DNA of 5,233 nt from Phyllobacteriaceae bacterium UBA1940. GTDB lineage: Bacteria; Pseudomonadota; Alphaproteobacteria; Rhizobiales; Rhizobiaceae. The notes under the pieces were generated by a model. That model saw only the letters and a program-made list of their open reading frames with translations, did not search any database and was not told the origin of the DNA. Positions 1-5,233 of this stretch are shown here, one piece after another; within the stretch, counting starts at the first letter, position 1; each line of letters starts with the position of its first letter. The stretch is taken from contig DDFA01000057.1 in the NCBI GenBank assembly GCA_002336975.1, forward strand, positions 18,931 through 24,163, in the 5' to 3' direction. A program made the translations under genes and the position numbers.

Positions 1-491
1 AGGTTCGACAGCGGTTCGTCGAACAGGAAGATGTCCGGCTTGCGCACGATGGCGCGGCCGATGGCGACGCGCTGGCGCTGCCCGCCCGACAGCTGGCGCG
101 GCTTGCGGTCGAGATAGTCGGTGAGATGCAGCAGATCGGCCGCCTCGCGCACCAGCCGCTCGCGCTCCGCCTTGGCGACGCCGGCCATCTCCAGCCCGAA
201 AGCCATGTTGTCGGCGACGCTCATATGCGGATAGAGCGCGTAGGTCTGGAACACCATCGCGATGCCCCGCTTGGCCGGATCGGCCGTCGTGACGTCGCGC
301 CCGCCGATCGAGATGCCGCCGGAATCGGCGGTCTCGAGCCCGGCGACAAGCCGCAGCAGGGTCGACTTTCCGCAGCCCGACGGGCCGACGAAGACGACGA
401 ACTCGCCGCTTTCAGCCGCCAGCGAGACGCCACGGATGACGTCGACCGCACCAAATGATTTCTTGAGATTCTCGACAGCCAGACGGGCCAT
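1..491 (-). CDS. Sugar ABC transporter ATP-binding protein, MalK/UgpC type (N-terminal part, cut by window edge)
   Basis: This is the ATPase subunit that would power the importer encoded just upstream, acting at the cytoplasmic face of the inner membrane. The ATG at 491 opens [16 protein letters not shown], and 163 codons are visible before the sequence runs off the left edge. Full-length members have about 330 to 370 residues, so the rest of the nucleotide-binding domain and the C-terminal OB-fold regulatory domain lie outside. Visible motifs in order are Walker [10 protein letters not shown] (residues 36-44), Q-loop [11 protein letters not shown] (80-90), signature LSGGQ (134-138), Walker B IFLFDEP (154-160) and the start of the D-loop LSN. 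All catalytic motifs seen are intact. The gene starts 12 bases after the second permease stop, with an AGGA overlapping that stop codon as probable ribosome site, so it should be cotranscribed. The family assignment is firm. The exact substrate is not known, and such ATPases can serve several importers. Confidence 0.96.
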   Translation of the reverse strand, partial: MARLAVENLKKSFGAVDVIRGVSLAAESGEFVVFVGPSGCGKSTLLRLVAGLETADSGGISIGGRDVTTADPAKRGIAMVFQTYALYPHMSVADNMAFGLEMAGVAKAERERLVREAADLLHLTDYLDRKPRQLSGGQRQRVAIGRAIVRKPDIFLFDEPLSN

Positions 492-503
492 TGCTGAACA
501 ATC

Positions 504-1331
504 CTATTTTACCGCGCCTTCGGTGAGGCCGCTGACGAAACCGCGCCCGATCAGCGCAAAGATCGCCACGACCGGAATGATGGCGACCGTCGCGCCTGCG
601 AGCAGCAGCCCCCAGTCGATCTGGTATTGGCCGATGATGCCGGAAAACCCGACCGGCAGGGTTCGTTTTGCGTCGGAGAGAATGAGCACCGAGGCAAAGA
701 CATATTCGGTCCACGCCGACACGAAGGCGTAGATGCCGACGGATGCGATCCCTGGCGCCACCAGCGGGATCATGATCCGGCGCAGGATCGTCATCGTCGG
801 CGCGCCATCCATGACAGCGGCCTCCTCGATCTCCTTGGGCACGCCGGCGAAGAAGGATCGCAGCATCCAGATCGAGAAGGGCAGGGCGAAGGCGGCGTTG
901 ACGATCACCAGCGCGGGCAGCCGGTCCACCAGTCCGATCTTGGCGAACAGGCCAAACAGCGGGATCAGGACCACGATCGACGGAAAGGCGTAGGCCAGCA
1001 GGATCGTCCGGTAGAGCGCGCCGCGGCCCGGAAAATCCAGCCGGAAGAACGCGAAGGCTGCCGGGATCGCCAGCGCCAGCGTCAGCGCCGTCGAGCTGAC
1101 GGCGACGATCAGGCTGTTCGCCAGATAGACGGGATAGGCCGAGGCGTCGAACAGCTTGTTATAGTGCTGCAGCGTGAAGCTGTGGGGAAACATGGTCGGC
1201 GAGCGGGCAATGATCTCCTGCGGGACCTTGACCGATCCGGAGACCACCCACCAGAACGGCAGGCCGACCAGGGTGATGAAGAACGCGCCGCATGCGACCA
1301 TCAGCGCGTTGATTGTTGCAGACCGTTTCAT
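504..1331 (-). CDS. Carbohydrate ABC transporter permease, MalG-like (CUT1 family)
   Basis: This 275-residue inner-membrane protein is the second channel subunit of the importer. About six hydrophobic segments are visible, near residues 10-30, 68-95, 106-130, 138-160, 187-206 and 241-262, which is the usual MalG layout and length. The cytoplasmic EAA loop that docks on the ATPase is clear: EEAAVMDGA at 169-177, followed by RRIMIPLVAP at 184-193, with the conserved Gly at 176. The N-terminal periplasmic stretch SGSVKVPQEI and the Phe/Pro/His region near 48-52 also match this subfamily. The ATG start at 1331 overlaps the stop of the preceding permease as ATGA, and an AGGAG lies at 1341-1345, 9 bases upstream, so translation is probably coupled. 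The gene ends in TAG at 504-506. Family identity is confident; the substrate is unassigned. Confidence 0.96.
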   Translation of the reverse strand: MKRSATINALMVACGAFFITLVGLPFWWVVSGSVKVPQEIIARSPTMFPHSFTLQHYNKLFDASAYPVYLANSLIVAVSSTALTLALAIPAAFAFFRLDFPGRGALYRTILLAYAFPSIVVLIPLFGLFAKIGLVDRLPALVIVNAAFALPFSIWMLRSFFAGVPKEIEEAAVMDGAPTMTILRRIMIPLVAPGIASVGIYAFVSAWTEYVFASVLILSDAKRTLPVGFSGIIGQYQIDWGLLLAGATVAIIPVVAIFALIGRGFVSGLTEGAVK

Positions 1332-2200
1332 TGCCTGTCGCTCCTGTCGAGCGTGCGCGTCGCCAGGATCGCGAACGCCATCAGCATCAGCGTCGCAAGC
1401 ACCGACATGGTTGCGGCTTCGGAGAGGCGGTAGCCCTTGAACGCCGTCTCGTAGATCAGCACCGGCAGCGTGCGCGTGCCGCCGGCCGGGCCGCCGCTGG
1501 TCAGCAGCCAGATGATGTCGAACACGTTGAACGACAGCAATGTTCCGATCACCGCGAGCACCGCCAGCGTCGGCGCCAGCAACGGCCAGGTGATGCGCCT
1601 GAAACGCTGCCAGGAATTGGCCCCGTCAATGCGCGCGGCCTCGTAGAGATCGTCGGGAATGCGGTTGAGGCCGGCCAGCATCATCAGCGCGATGAACGGA
1701 AACCAGCGCCAGGAATTGATGAAGATCAGCGTCGCGAAAGCGGTCCACGGCGTCGAGAAGAAGCCGATCGGCCGGTCGACGAGCCCGGCCTGGATCAGCA
1801 GCGGATTGATCATGCCGCCGGAGGTCGACAGCAGCCAGCGCCAGATGATGACGACCACCACCGTCGGCACGATCCAGGTCAGGATGATCCAGCTGCGGGC
1901 GATCCTGACGCCGGCGAACTTTTCGTTGAGGACAAGCGCGACCGCCAGCGCCAGCACCGTCTGCAGCACCGCATTGCCGACAACCCAGGCGACGCTCAGC
2001 CCGGTGGAATTCCAGAATGCGCCGCTGGTCAGAACGCGCAGGTAGTTGTCGAGGCCGAGGAACGCGGCGGGCGCGCCGATGACGCGCACGTCCTGCAGCG
2101 ACAGGATGACCGCCTGCACCAGCGGCCATCCGAGGATGGCCGCCAGGAAGATCAGCGCCGGTGCGACCAATGCAAGAGCAAGTATCCGTGTCTGCTGCAT
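1328..2200 (-). CDS. Sugar ABC transporter permease, MalF-like (CUT1 family)
   Basis: This 290-residue inner-membrane protein is the first channel subunit. Hydrophobic segments lie near residues 6-26, 66-91, 103-123, 153-176, 208-228 and 264-282. The ATPase-docking EAA loop reads YEAARIDGANSW at 186-197, followed by RRITWPLLAP at 201-210, with the conserved Gly at 193. The periplasmic LTSGGPAGGT at 233-242 is a hallmark of MalF-type subunits and separates this gene from its MalG-like partner. There is no long extra periplasmic loop as in E. coli MalF, so it is the short form common in rhizobial CUT1 systems. The ATG at 2200 has a strong GGAGG seven bases upstream (2208-2212) and follows the binding-protein stop by 24 bases. 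It overlaps the next permease by 4 bases. The substrate cannot be inferred from the permease. Confidence 0.96.
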   Translation of the reverse strand: MQQTRILALALVAPALIFLAAILGWPLVQAVILSLQDVRVIGAPAAFLGLDNYLRVLTSGAFWNSTGLSVAWVVGNAVLQTVLALAVALVLNEKFAGVRIARSWIILTWIVPTVVVVIIWRWLLSTSGGMINPLLIQAGLVDRPIGFFSTPWTAFATLIFINSWRWFPFIALMMLAGLNRIPDDLYEAARIDGANSWQRFRRITWPLLAPTLAVLAVIGTLLSFNVFDIIWLLTSGGPAGGTRTLPVLIYETAFKGYRLSEAATMSVLATLMLMAFAILATRTLDRSDRQ

Positions 2201-2207
2201 GCGCCGG

Positions 2208-2212
2208 CCTCC
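2208..2212 (-). promoter_or_regulatory. Ribosome binding site of the first permease, inside a short inverted repeat
   Basis: A perfect GGAGG sits 7 bases before the ATG at 2200 and decides that start. It is flanked by CCGG arms (2204-2207 and 2211-2214) around a 3-base loop, so part of the site could pair into a small 4-bp hairpin. The hairpin is short and its effect is uncertain. Confidence 0.6.
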
Positions 2213-2224
2213 GGTTTCACCGTC

Positions 2225-3502
2225 CTACTTCGACACGTCCTGCATCCGCGCCTGACCGGCCGCGACCGCTTCGGCGGGGGGCTTGCCCGACACGACGATC
2301 GACTGCAGCGTTTCGGCGATGATGTTCTGTCCCGAGATCGCGGCGATCGAGGGGAAGGTGCGGCCGCTGGTGAAGCCGAACAGGCGTCCGGTCTTGCCGT
2401 TTTCCACCACGGTCTCGATCTGCGACTTGTATTTCTGCACCATCGGGTCGGCCCAGAAGCTTTCGGCCTTCGCGCCGTCCGCGGTGACCGGCATGAACAG
2501 GCCCGGCTCCATGTTCAGGAAGCGGCCGTAGTTCTGCGGCTCGAGCAGGAAGGAGACGAACTTCTTGGACGCGTCCATCTTGGCGGCGTCCTTGGACAGC
2601 ATCATCACCGCATTGGCGTAGGCGATGGTGTTGTGTTCCTTGCCGTCCTTGGAGGGGATGGCGGCGACGCCGAGATCGGCTGCATCGCCCTCGGCCTGGG
2701 TGTCGTAGGTCGACATCACCGAGAACTGCATCACCATGGCGCAGGCGCGCGAGGAGAAGCAGGCTTCGGCCTCGCCCCAGGTCCACGACGTCGAGTCGGC
2801 CGGCGAATATTGCAGCAGGTCCTTGTAGAATTCGTAGGAGGCGACGGTCTCGGGATTGTCGAAGCGCAGCGTGCCGTCGGCGTTATAGATCTCGGTTGCC
2901 CCGCCATTGGTCATCACCGAATAGACGGTCTGGTCGGTGTAGAGCTGCTTGTTGGCCGGCAGCCCCATGCCCGAAACGCCGTCCGCCGACAGCGTCTTGG
3001 CCGCGGCGCTCCACTGCTCCCAGCTCGTCGGGACCGCGACGCCGGCCTTTTCGAGCACGCTTTTGCGGTACCACAGGTTCATCGTCATATTGTAGAGTGG
3101 CACCGCCCAGACGCCGTCATCGTAGGAATAGGCTTCGACGGCGGAATCGACGAAGTCGTGCTTCGCGTCGAGTTCGGTGACGAAGTCCTTGACCGAGGTG
3201 AGCGCGCCGATGCCCTTCAGGATCGGGGCGAAATCGGGGATCGCAAACAGCATGTCCGGGCCCTGACCGGCGGCAATCGCGGCCGGCGCCTTGGCGTAGA
3301 TCTCGCCCCAGTTCTGGGGCTCCTGCTTGACGACGATGCCGGGATTGGCGGCGTTGAACGCGTCGATGAGTTCCTGCACGCGGGCGACGCGGTGCGGCGG
3401 CTGTTCCATGTGCCAGACGGTCACTTCGACAGGCGACTGGGCGTGGGCCACGAATGGCGTCATCATGGTGGCGGCGAGCGCCAGTTTCAGTATCGGTTTC
3501 AT
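2225..3502 (-). CDS. Periplasmic sugar-binding protein of ABC transporter (extracellular solute-binding protein family 1)
   Basis: This 425-residue protein captures the sugar in the periplasm and delivers it to the permease pair. Residues 1-21 form a Sec signal peptide: positive MKPILK, a hydrophobic core, and an AHA motif predicting cleavage before Gln22. The absence of a lipobox Cys argues for a soluble periplasmic form. The mature start VEVTVWHMEQ, the PDMLFAIPDF segment (82-91), the WAVPLYNMTMNLWYRK segment (132-147) and VPTSWEQW (157-164) are typical of family 1 sugar-binding proteins. Length also fits. Two cysteines at 248 and 254 are close enough to form a small disulfide loop. The ATG at 3502 was chosen because it begins the signal peptide and follows a purine-rich AGGAAAGGGAAGAG. 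The frame stays open far upstream, but that stretch overlies the SIS gene and is not coding in this frame. The gene starts 44 bases after the SIS gene stop. Substrate unassigned. Confidence 0.95.
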   Translation of the reverse strand: MKPILKLALAATMMTPFVAHAQSPVEVTVWHMEQPPHRVARVQELIDAFNAANPGIVVKQEPQNWGEIYAKAPAAIAAGQGPDMLFAIPDFAPILKGIGALTSVKDFVTELDAKHDFVDSAVEAYSYDDGVWAVPLYNMTMNLWYRKSVLEKAGVAVPTSWEQWSAAAKTLSADGVSGMGLPANKQLYTDQTVYSVMTNGGATEIYNADGTLRFDNPETVASYEFYKDLLQYSPADSTSWTWGEAEACFSSRACAMVMQFSVMSTYDTQAEGDAADLGVAAIPSKDGKEHNTIAYANAVMMLSKDAAKMDASKKFVSFLLEPQNYGRFLNMEPGLFMPVTADGAKAESFWADPMVQKYKSQIETVVENGKTGRLFGFTSGRTFPSIAAISGQNIIAETLQSIVVSGKPPAEAVAAGQARMQDVSK

Positions 3503-3546
3503 TTTCTCTTCCCTTTCCTCATTTGGATTGCCCCCCGGTTGACAGG

Positions 3547-4275
3547 TTACAGGTGCGGATTTCGGGGCCGAAAACGCGCGACCAATTGCTCGTTGACGTC
3601 TTTGGCGCCCGGCATGTTGGCGCTCAGATAGACCGGGGCGTCGCCATCGGCGGCGAGACGGGCGGCGACGCCGGCGAGAATCGCATTGATGATCGCCACC
3701 CCGATGGCGGTGGAAACCGGACCGGCCTTCAGCGGGCTGCCCTCGATGGCGACCACCGCGTCTCCGGGCGGCGACCCGTTGTCGAGCACGATGTCGGCGA
3801 TGTCGGCCAGCCGTTCGCGCCCTTTGGCGGCGGCGCTCGAATAGGCGACGGAGGTGATCGCGATGACGGTCGCGCCCTTGCTCTTTCCGATCCGCGCCGC
3901 TTCCAGCGGCACGGCGTTGATGCCGGAGTTCGACGACACGAACAGGATGTCGCCGGGGCCGATCGGATAGCGGTCGATGATCGGGCCGATGACGCCTTCG
4001 GTGCGCTCGAACGCCGTGCCGGCGACAGCGCCTTCGTGCAGCATCGTCGGGCCCGACAGGATCGGCACCGTCAGCGCGAGCCCGCCGGCGCGGAAATGCA
4101 CTTCCTCGGCCAGCATGTGGGAGTGGCCGGTGCCGAAGACATAGACCAGTCCGTCGCGCCGGGCGGTTTCGACGATCGCGTCCTGCGCCCGCGCCATCGG
4201 CTCGGCGAGTGCGGTCTTGAGCGCGGTCAGGCGCCCGATCAGATCGTCGAAATAGAGGTTCTGCACGGTGGTCAT
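3547..4275 (-). CDS. SIS-domain protein, UPF0309-like putative phosphosugar isomerase
   Basis: This 242-residue cytoplasmic protein carries a single sugar isomerase (SIS) domain, a fold that binds phosphorylated sugars for isomerisation, deamination, ether cleavage or sensing. Visible features are an N-terminal helix with [11 protein letters not shown] (6-16), [20 protein letters not shown] (46-65), the phosphate-binding SSNSGIN (114-120), [10 protein letters not shown] (137-146), [13 protein letters not shown] (161-173), [16 protein letters not shown] (185-200) and a late [12 protein letters not shown] (220-231). The GxGHS...RAGG and DN-x4-GDA patterns match the UPF0309-like SIS group, whose reaction is poorly defined, better than MurQ, GmhA or the longer FrlB deglycases. 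There is no DNA-binding domain, so it is not an RpiR regulator. Its ATG overlaps the regulator stop as ATGA, with AAAGG just upstream, which implies coupled translation. Lying between regulator and transporter, it probably acts on the phosphorylated product of the imported sugar. The reaction itself is an inference. Confidence 0.88.
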   Translation of the reverse strand: MTTVQNLYFDDLIGRLTALKTALAEPMARAQDAIVETARRDGLVYVFGTGHSHMLAEEVHFRAGGLALTVPILSGPTMLHEGAVAGTAFERTEGVIGPIIDRYPIGPGDILFVSSNSGINAVPLEAARIGKSKGATVIAITSVAYSSAAAKGRERLADIADIVLDNGSPPGDAVVAIEGSPLKAGPVSTAIGVAIINAILAGVAARLAADGDAPVYLSANMPGAKDVNEQLVARFRPRNPHL

Positions 4276-5021
4276 GACGGCCTTTCCGGATTGAGCGAGA
4301 GATTGACCCGCATGACGAAGAAGTCGCCCCGATAGGTCGAGCGCACATATTCGAACGCATTGCCGGACTGGTCGCGCGTCAGGCGCGTCAGGGTCAGGAC
4401 CGGCGAACCGACTTCGGTGGCGAGCGTTCGCGCGATATTCGCGTCGGCCAGCCCCGCCATCAGCGTCTGTTCGGCGATGGTCGGCACGATGTCGAATTCG
4501 GACCGCAGCGTGTCGTAGAGCGAAGTCGAGCGGAAATCGGCGCGTTCGAGCAGCCCCGGCGCCATGCCGGCGACGATGTCGGTGGTTTCGAGCGCGACCG
4601 GCGCGCCGTCGACGAAACGGACACGGGTCAGGCTGTGGACCTGCGCCGACGCCGGCAGCGACAGCGCCTTGGCGGTCGTCTCGTCGGCGCGCCGCGTCGC
4701 CGAGGCGACGATCACGGACGAAGTCTGCCGGCCCTGGCGCCTGATCTCTTCGGTGAAGCCGCTGAGCGTCTCCAGCCGCTGCTCGACCTTGCGGCTGCCG
4801 ACGAATGTGCCGTGGCCCGGACGGGTCTCGACCAGGCCCTTGGAAATGAGATGGCGCAGCGCCTGGCGCGCGGTCATCCGGCTGACGCCGGTCCGCTCCG
4901 ACAGCGTCCGCTCGGACTCGATCTTTTCCCCCGGTCTCAGAGCGCCGGTCGAAATCTCGGCCTCCAGGTCGGACGCGATCTTCAGATAAAGCGGCGCGCT
5001 TTCCATTCGATCCAATCTCAT
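4272..5021 (-). CDS. GntR-family transcriptional regulator, HutC subfamily, with UTRA effector domain
   Basis: This protein of 249 residues is a DNA-binding regulator, most likely a repressor released by a sugar or phosphosugar. The N-terminal winged helix-turn-helix begins at [11 protein letters not shown] (10-20) and includes [15 protein letters not shown] (28-42), the recognition region [14 protein letters not shown] (45-58) and wing RPGHGTFV (67-74). The UTRA sensor domain fills roughly residues 90-245, with the typical [15 protein letters not shown] and closing [11 protein letters not shown]. Length fits the HutC subfamily. I chose the ATG at 5021. A longer reading would need a TTG at 5090, but that TTG is the start of a -35 element and the extension contains both operators. 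The ATG at 5006 (MESAPLY) is a shorter alternative. Neither start has a strong ribosome site. The gene heads the operon and overlaps the SIS gene by 4 bases. The operators beside its start point to autoregulation. Confidence 0.92.
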   Translation of the reverse strand: MRLDRMESAPLYLKIASDLEAEISTGALRPGEKIESERTLSERTGVSRMTARQALRHLISKGLVETRPGHGTFVGSRKVEQRLETLSGFTEEIRRQGRQTSSVIVASATRRADETTAKALSLPASAQVHSLTRVRFVDGAPVALETTDIVAGMAPGLLERADFRSTSLYDTLRSEFDIVPTIAEQTLMAGLADANIARTLATEVGSPVLTLTRLTRDQSGNAFEYVRSTYRGDFFVMRVNLSLNPERPS

Positions 5022-5032
5022 CTCGTTCGCAA

Positions 5033-5044
5033 TGGTATAGTCCG
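5033..5044 (-). promoter_or_regulatory. Second (imperfect) HutC-type operator
   Basis: On the plus strand this reads TGGTATAGTCCG, matching 9 of 12 positions of the perfect palindrome at 5054-5065. One half-site (TGGTATA) is intact and the other is degenerate. It starts exactly 21 bases from the first site, about two helical turns, so two dimers would lie on the same DNA face. It falls within the predicted 5' leader of the regulator, upstream of the ATG at 5021. Confidence 0.6.
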
Positions 5045-5053
5045 GATGATTAT

Positions 5054-5065
5054 TGGTATATACCA
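5054..5065. promoter_or_regulatory. Perfect palindromic operator for the GntR/HutC regulator
   Basis: The sequence TGGTATATACCA is a perfect 12-base palindrome. Its core GTATATAC fits the GT-N-TA-N-AC pattern known for the HutC subfamily, and the outer TGGT...ACCA matches the style of DasR/NagR-type sites. It lies 32 bases upstream of the regulator ATG and overlaps the predicted -10 region, where a bound repressor would block RNA polymerase. I saw no comparable perfect site elsewhere in the window, so this region probably controls the whole operon. Confidence 0.78.
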
Positions 5066-5090
5066 CATCAGATACGCCTCCGCGAGTCAA
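5062..5090 (-). promoter_or_regulatory. Predicted sigma-70 promoter of the operon
   Basis: On the minus strand TTGACT (5085-5090) matches the -35 consensus TTGACA at five of six positions. A 17-base spacer then leads to TGTGGT (5062-5067), a weak -10 that shares three positions with TATAAT. The nearby TATATA is too far from the -35 box for normal spacing. Initiation would fall near 5055, giving a leader of roughly 34 bases before the ATG at 5021. The -10 overlaps the perfect operator. The -35 is convincing; the -10 assignment is tentative. Confidence 0.5.
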
Positions 5091-5108
5091 TGGCGCGATC
5101 CTTCGATT

Positions 5109-5233
5109 TCAGCTCAATGCGCGATCGCGCGCCGTCCGGTAGCGCTGAAGCGCCGGCGCCAGCGCCGCGGCGCGGCCGGCGTCGGGACTGTAGCGGCGAC
5201 CTCCGCCCGCAACCGCGGCGGAGGCCTCGTTGA
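5109..5233 (-). CDS. C-terminal fragment of a protein resembling an FGGY-type carbohydrate kinase (cut by window edge)
   Basis: The last 40 codons of a minus-strand gene enter from the right edge and end in TGA at 5109-5111. The peptide finishes RRYSPDAGRAAALAPALQRY followed by RTARDRALS. A basic-aromatic-x-P-D stretch, an Ala/Arg-rich helix and a final RYR...AL is how many xylulokinase and glycerol-kinase relatives (FGGY family) end. No catalytic region is visible, so the assignment rests on this tail alone and another protein with an amphipathic C-terminal helix is possible. The gap to the regulator ATG is 87 bases and carries a promoter, so the gene may be in the same locus but is not necessarily in the same transcript. 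Codon use (GCG, GCC, CGC rich) matches its neighbours. If it is a kinase, it would phosphorylate the imported sugar ahead of the SIS protein. Confidence 0.5.
   Translation of the reverse strand, partial: NEASAAVAGGGRRYSPDAGRAAALAPALQRYRTARDRALS

Noticed and set aside
618..632. TGGTATTGG, resembling half of the operator
   Set aside because: It lies inside the permease coding region, lacks the second half-site and has no promoter context.
126..732. Short plus-strand frames opposite the ATPase and the second permease
   Set aside because: They lack domain signals and lie opposite intact, motif-bearing minus-strand genes.
3542..3554. Tandem ACAGGT-T-ACAGGT at the SIS gene stop codon
   Set aside because: Two six-base copies are too short to distinguish from chance, and no pairing or regulator motif is associated.
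1313..3631. A 772-codon open frame on the plus strand running antisense to the permease and binding-protein genes
   Set aside because: Its product is rich in Arg, Gly, His, Asp and Gln with no recognisable domain. Long antisense frames are expected opposite GC-rich genes with strong third-position GC bias, and the minus-strand genes here are unmistakable.
3503..4360. Upstream in-frame extension of the binding protein to about 711 residues
   Set aside because: The extension overlies the SIS gene and the end of the regulator in another frame. The clear signal peptide at 3502 marks the real start.
5119..5130. 12-base palindrome GCGCGATCGCGC
   Set aside because: It lies within the coding tail at the right edge, is made of common GC-rich dinucleotides, has no T-run to make a terminator, and does not match the operator pattern.

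Overview
The window is a single block of minus-strand genes with high GC and the compact gene order typical of an alphaproteobacterium. Hyphomicrobiales such as Mesorhizobium, Rhizobium or Agrobacterium relatives are the best guess from codon use and from the style of the ABC operon, but nothing in the window fixes the genus. I see no mobile elements, RNA genes, CRISPR arrays or phage genes.

In the direction of transcription (right to left), the layout is as follows. (1) The last 40 residues of a protein, resembling the tail of an FGGY-type sugar kinase, end at 5109. (2) A gap of about 87 bases holds a TTGACT -35 element and two TGGTATA-type operators spaced exactly 21 bases apart. (3) A GntR/HutC-family regulator with a UTRA sensor domain. 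(4) A 242-residue SIS-domain (phosphosugar-binding) protein of the UPF0309-like type, overlapping the regulator by 4 bases. (5) A periplasmic sugar-binding protein. (6) and (7) Two MalF-like and MalG-like permeases, overlapping by 4 bases. (8) The first 163 residues of a MalK/UgpC-type ATPase, cut by the left edge of the window. Gaps between consecutive genes after the regulator are between -4 and 44 bases, so genes 3 to 8 are probably one operon driven from the operator-bearing promoter.

The likely joint job is uptake of a sugar or sugar derivative by a CUT1-class ABC importer, followed by intracellular handling of a phosphorylated form by the SIS protein. ABC importers deliver unphosphorylated sugar, so a kinase is needed between import and the SIS step; the kinase-like tail at the right edge could supply it. 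The phosphosugar or a close relative would then be the natural effector of the UTRA regulator. The substrate cannot be read from the sequence. The most informative non-coding signal is the operator pair next to the regulator start. The locus otherwise looks like a well-formed but substrate-unassigned catabolic transport operon rather than a new kind of system.
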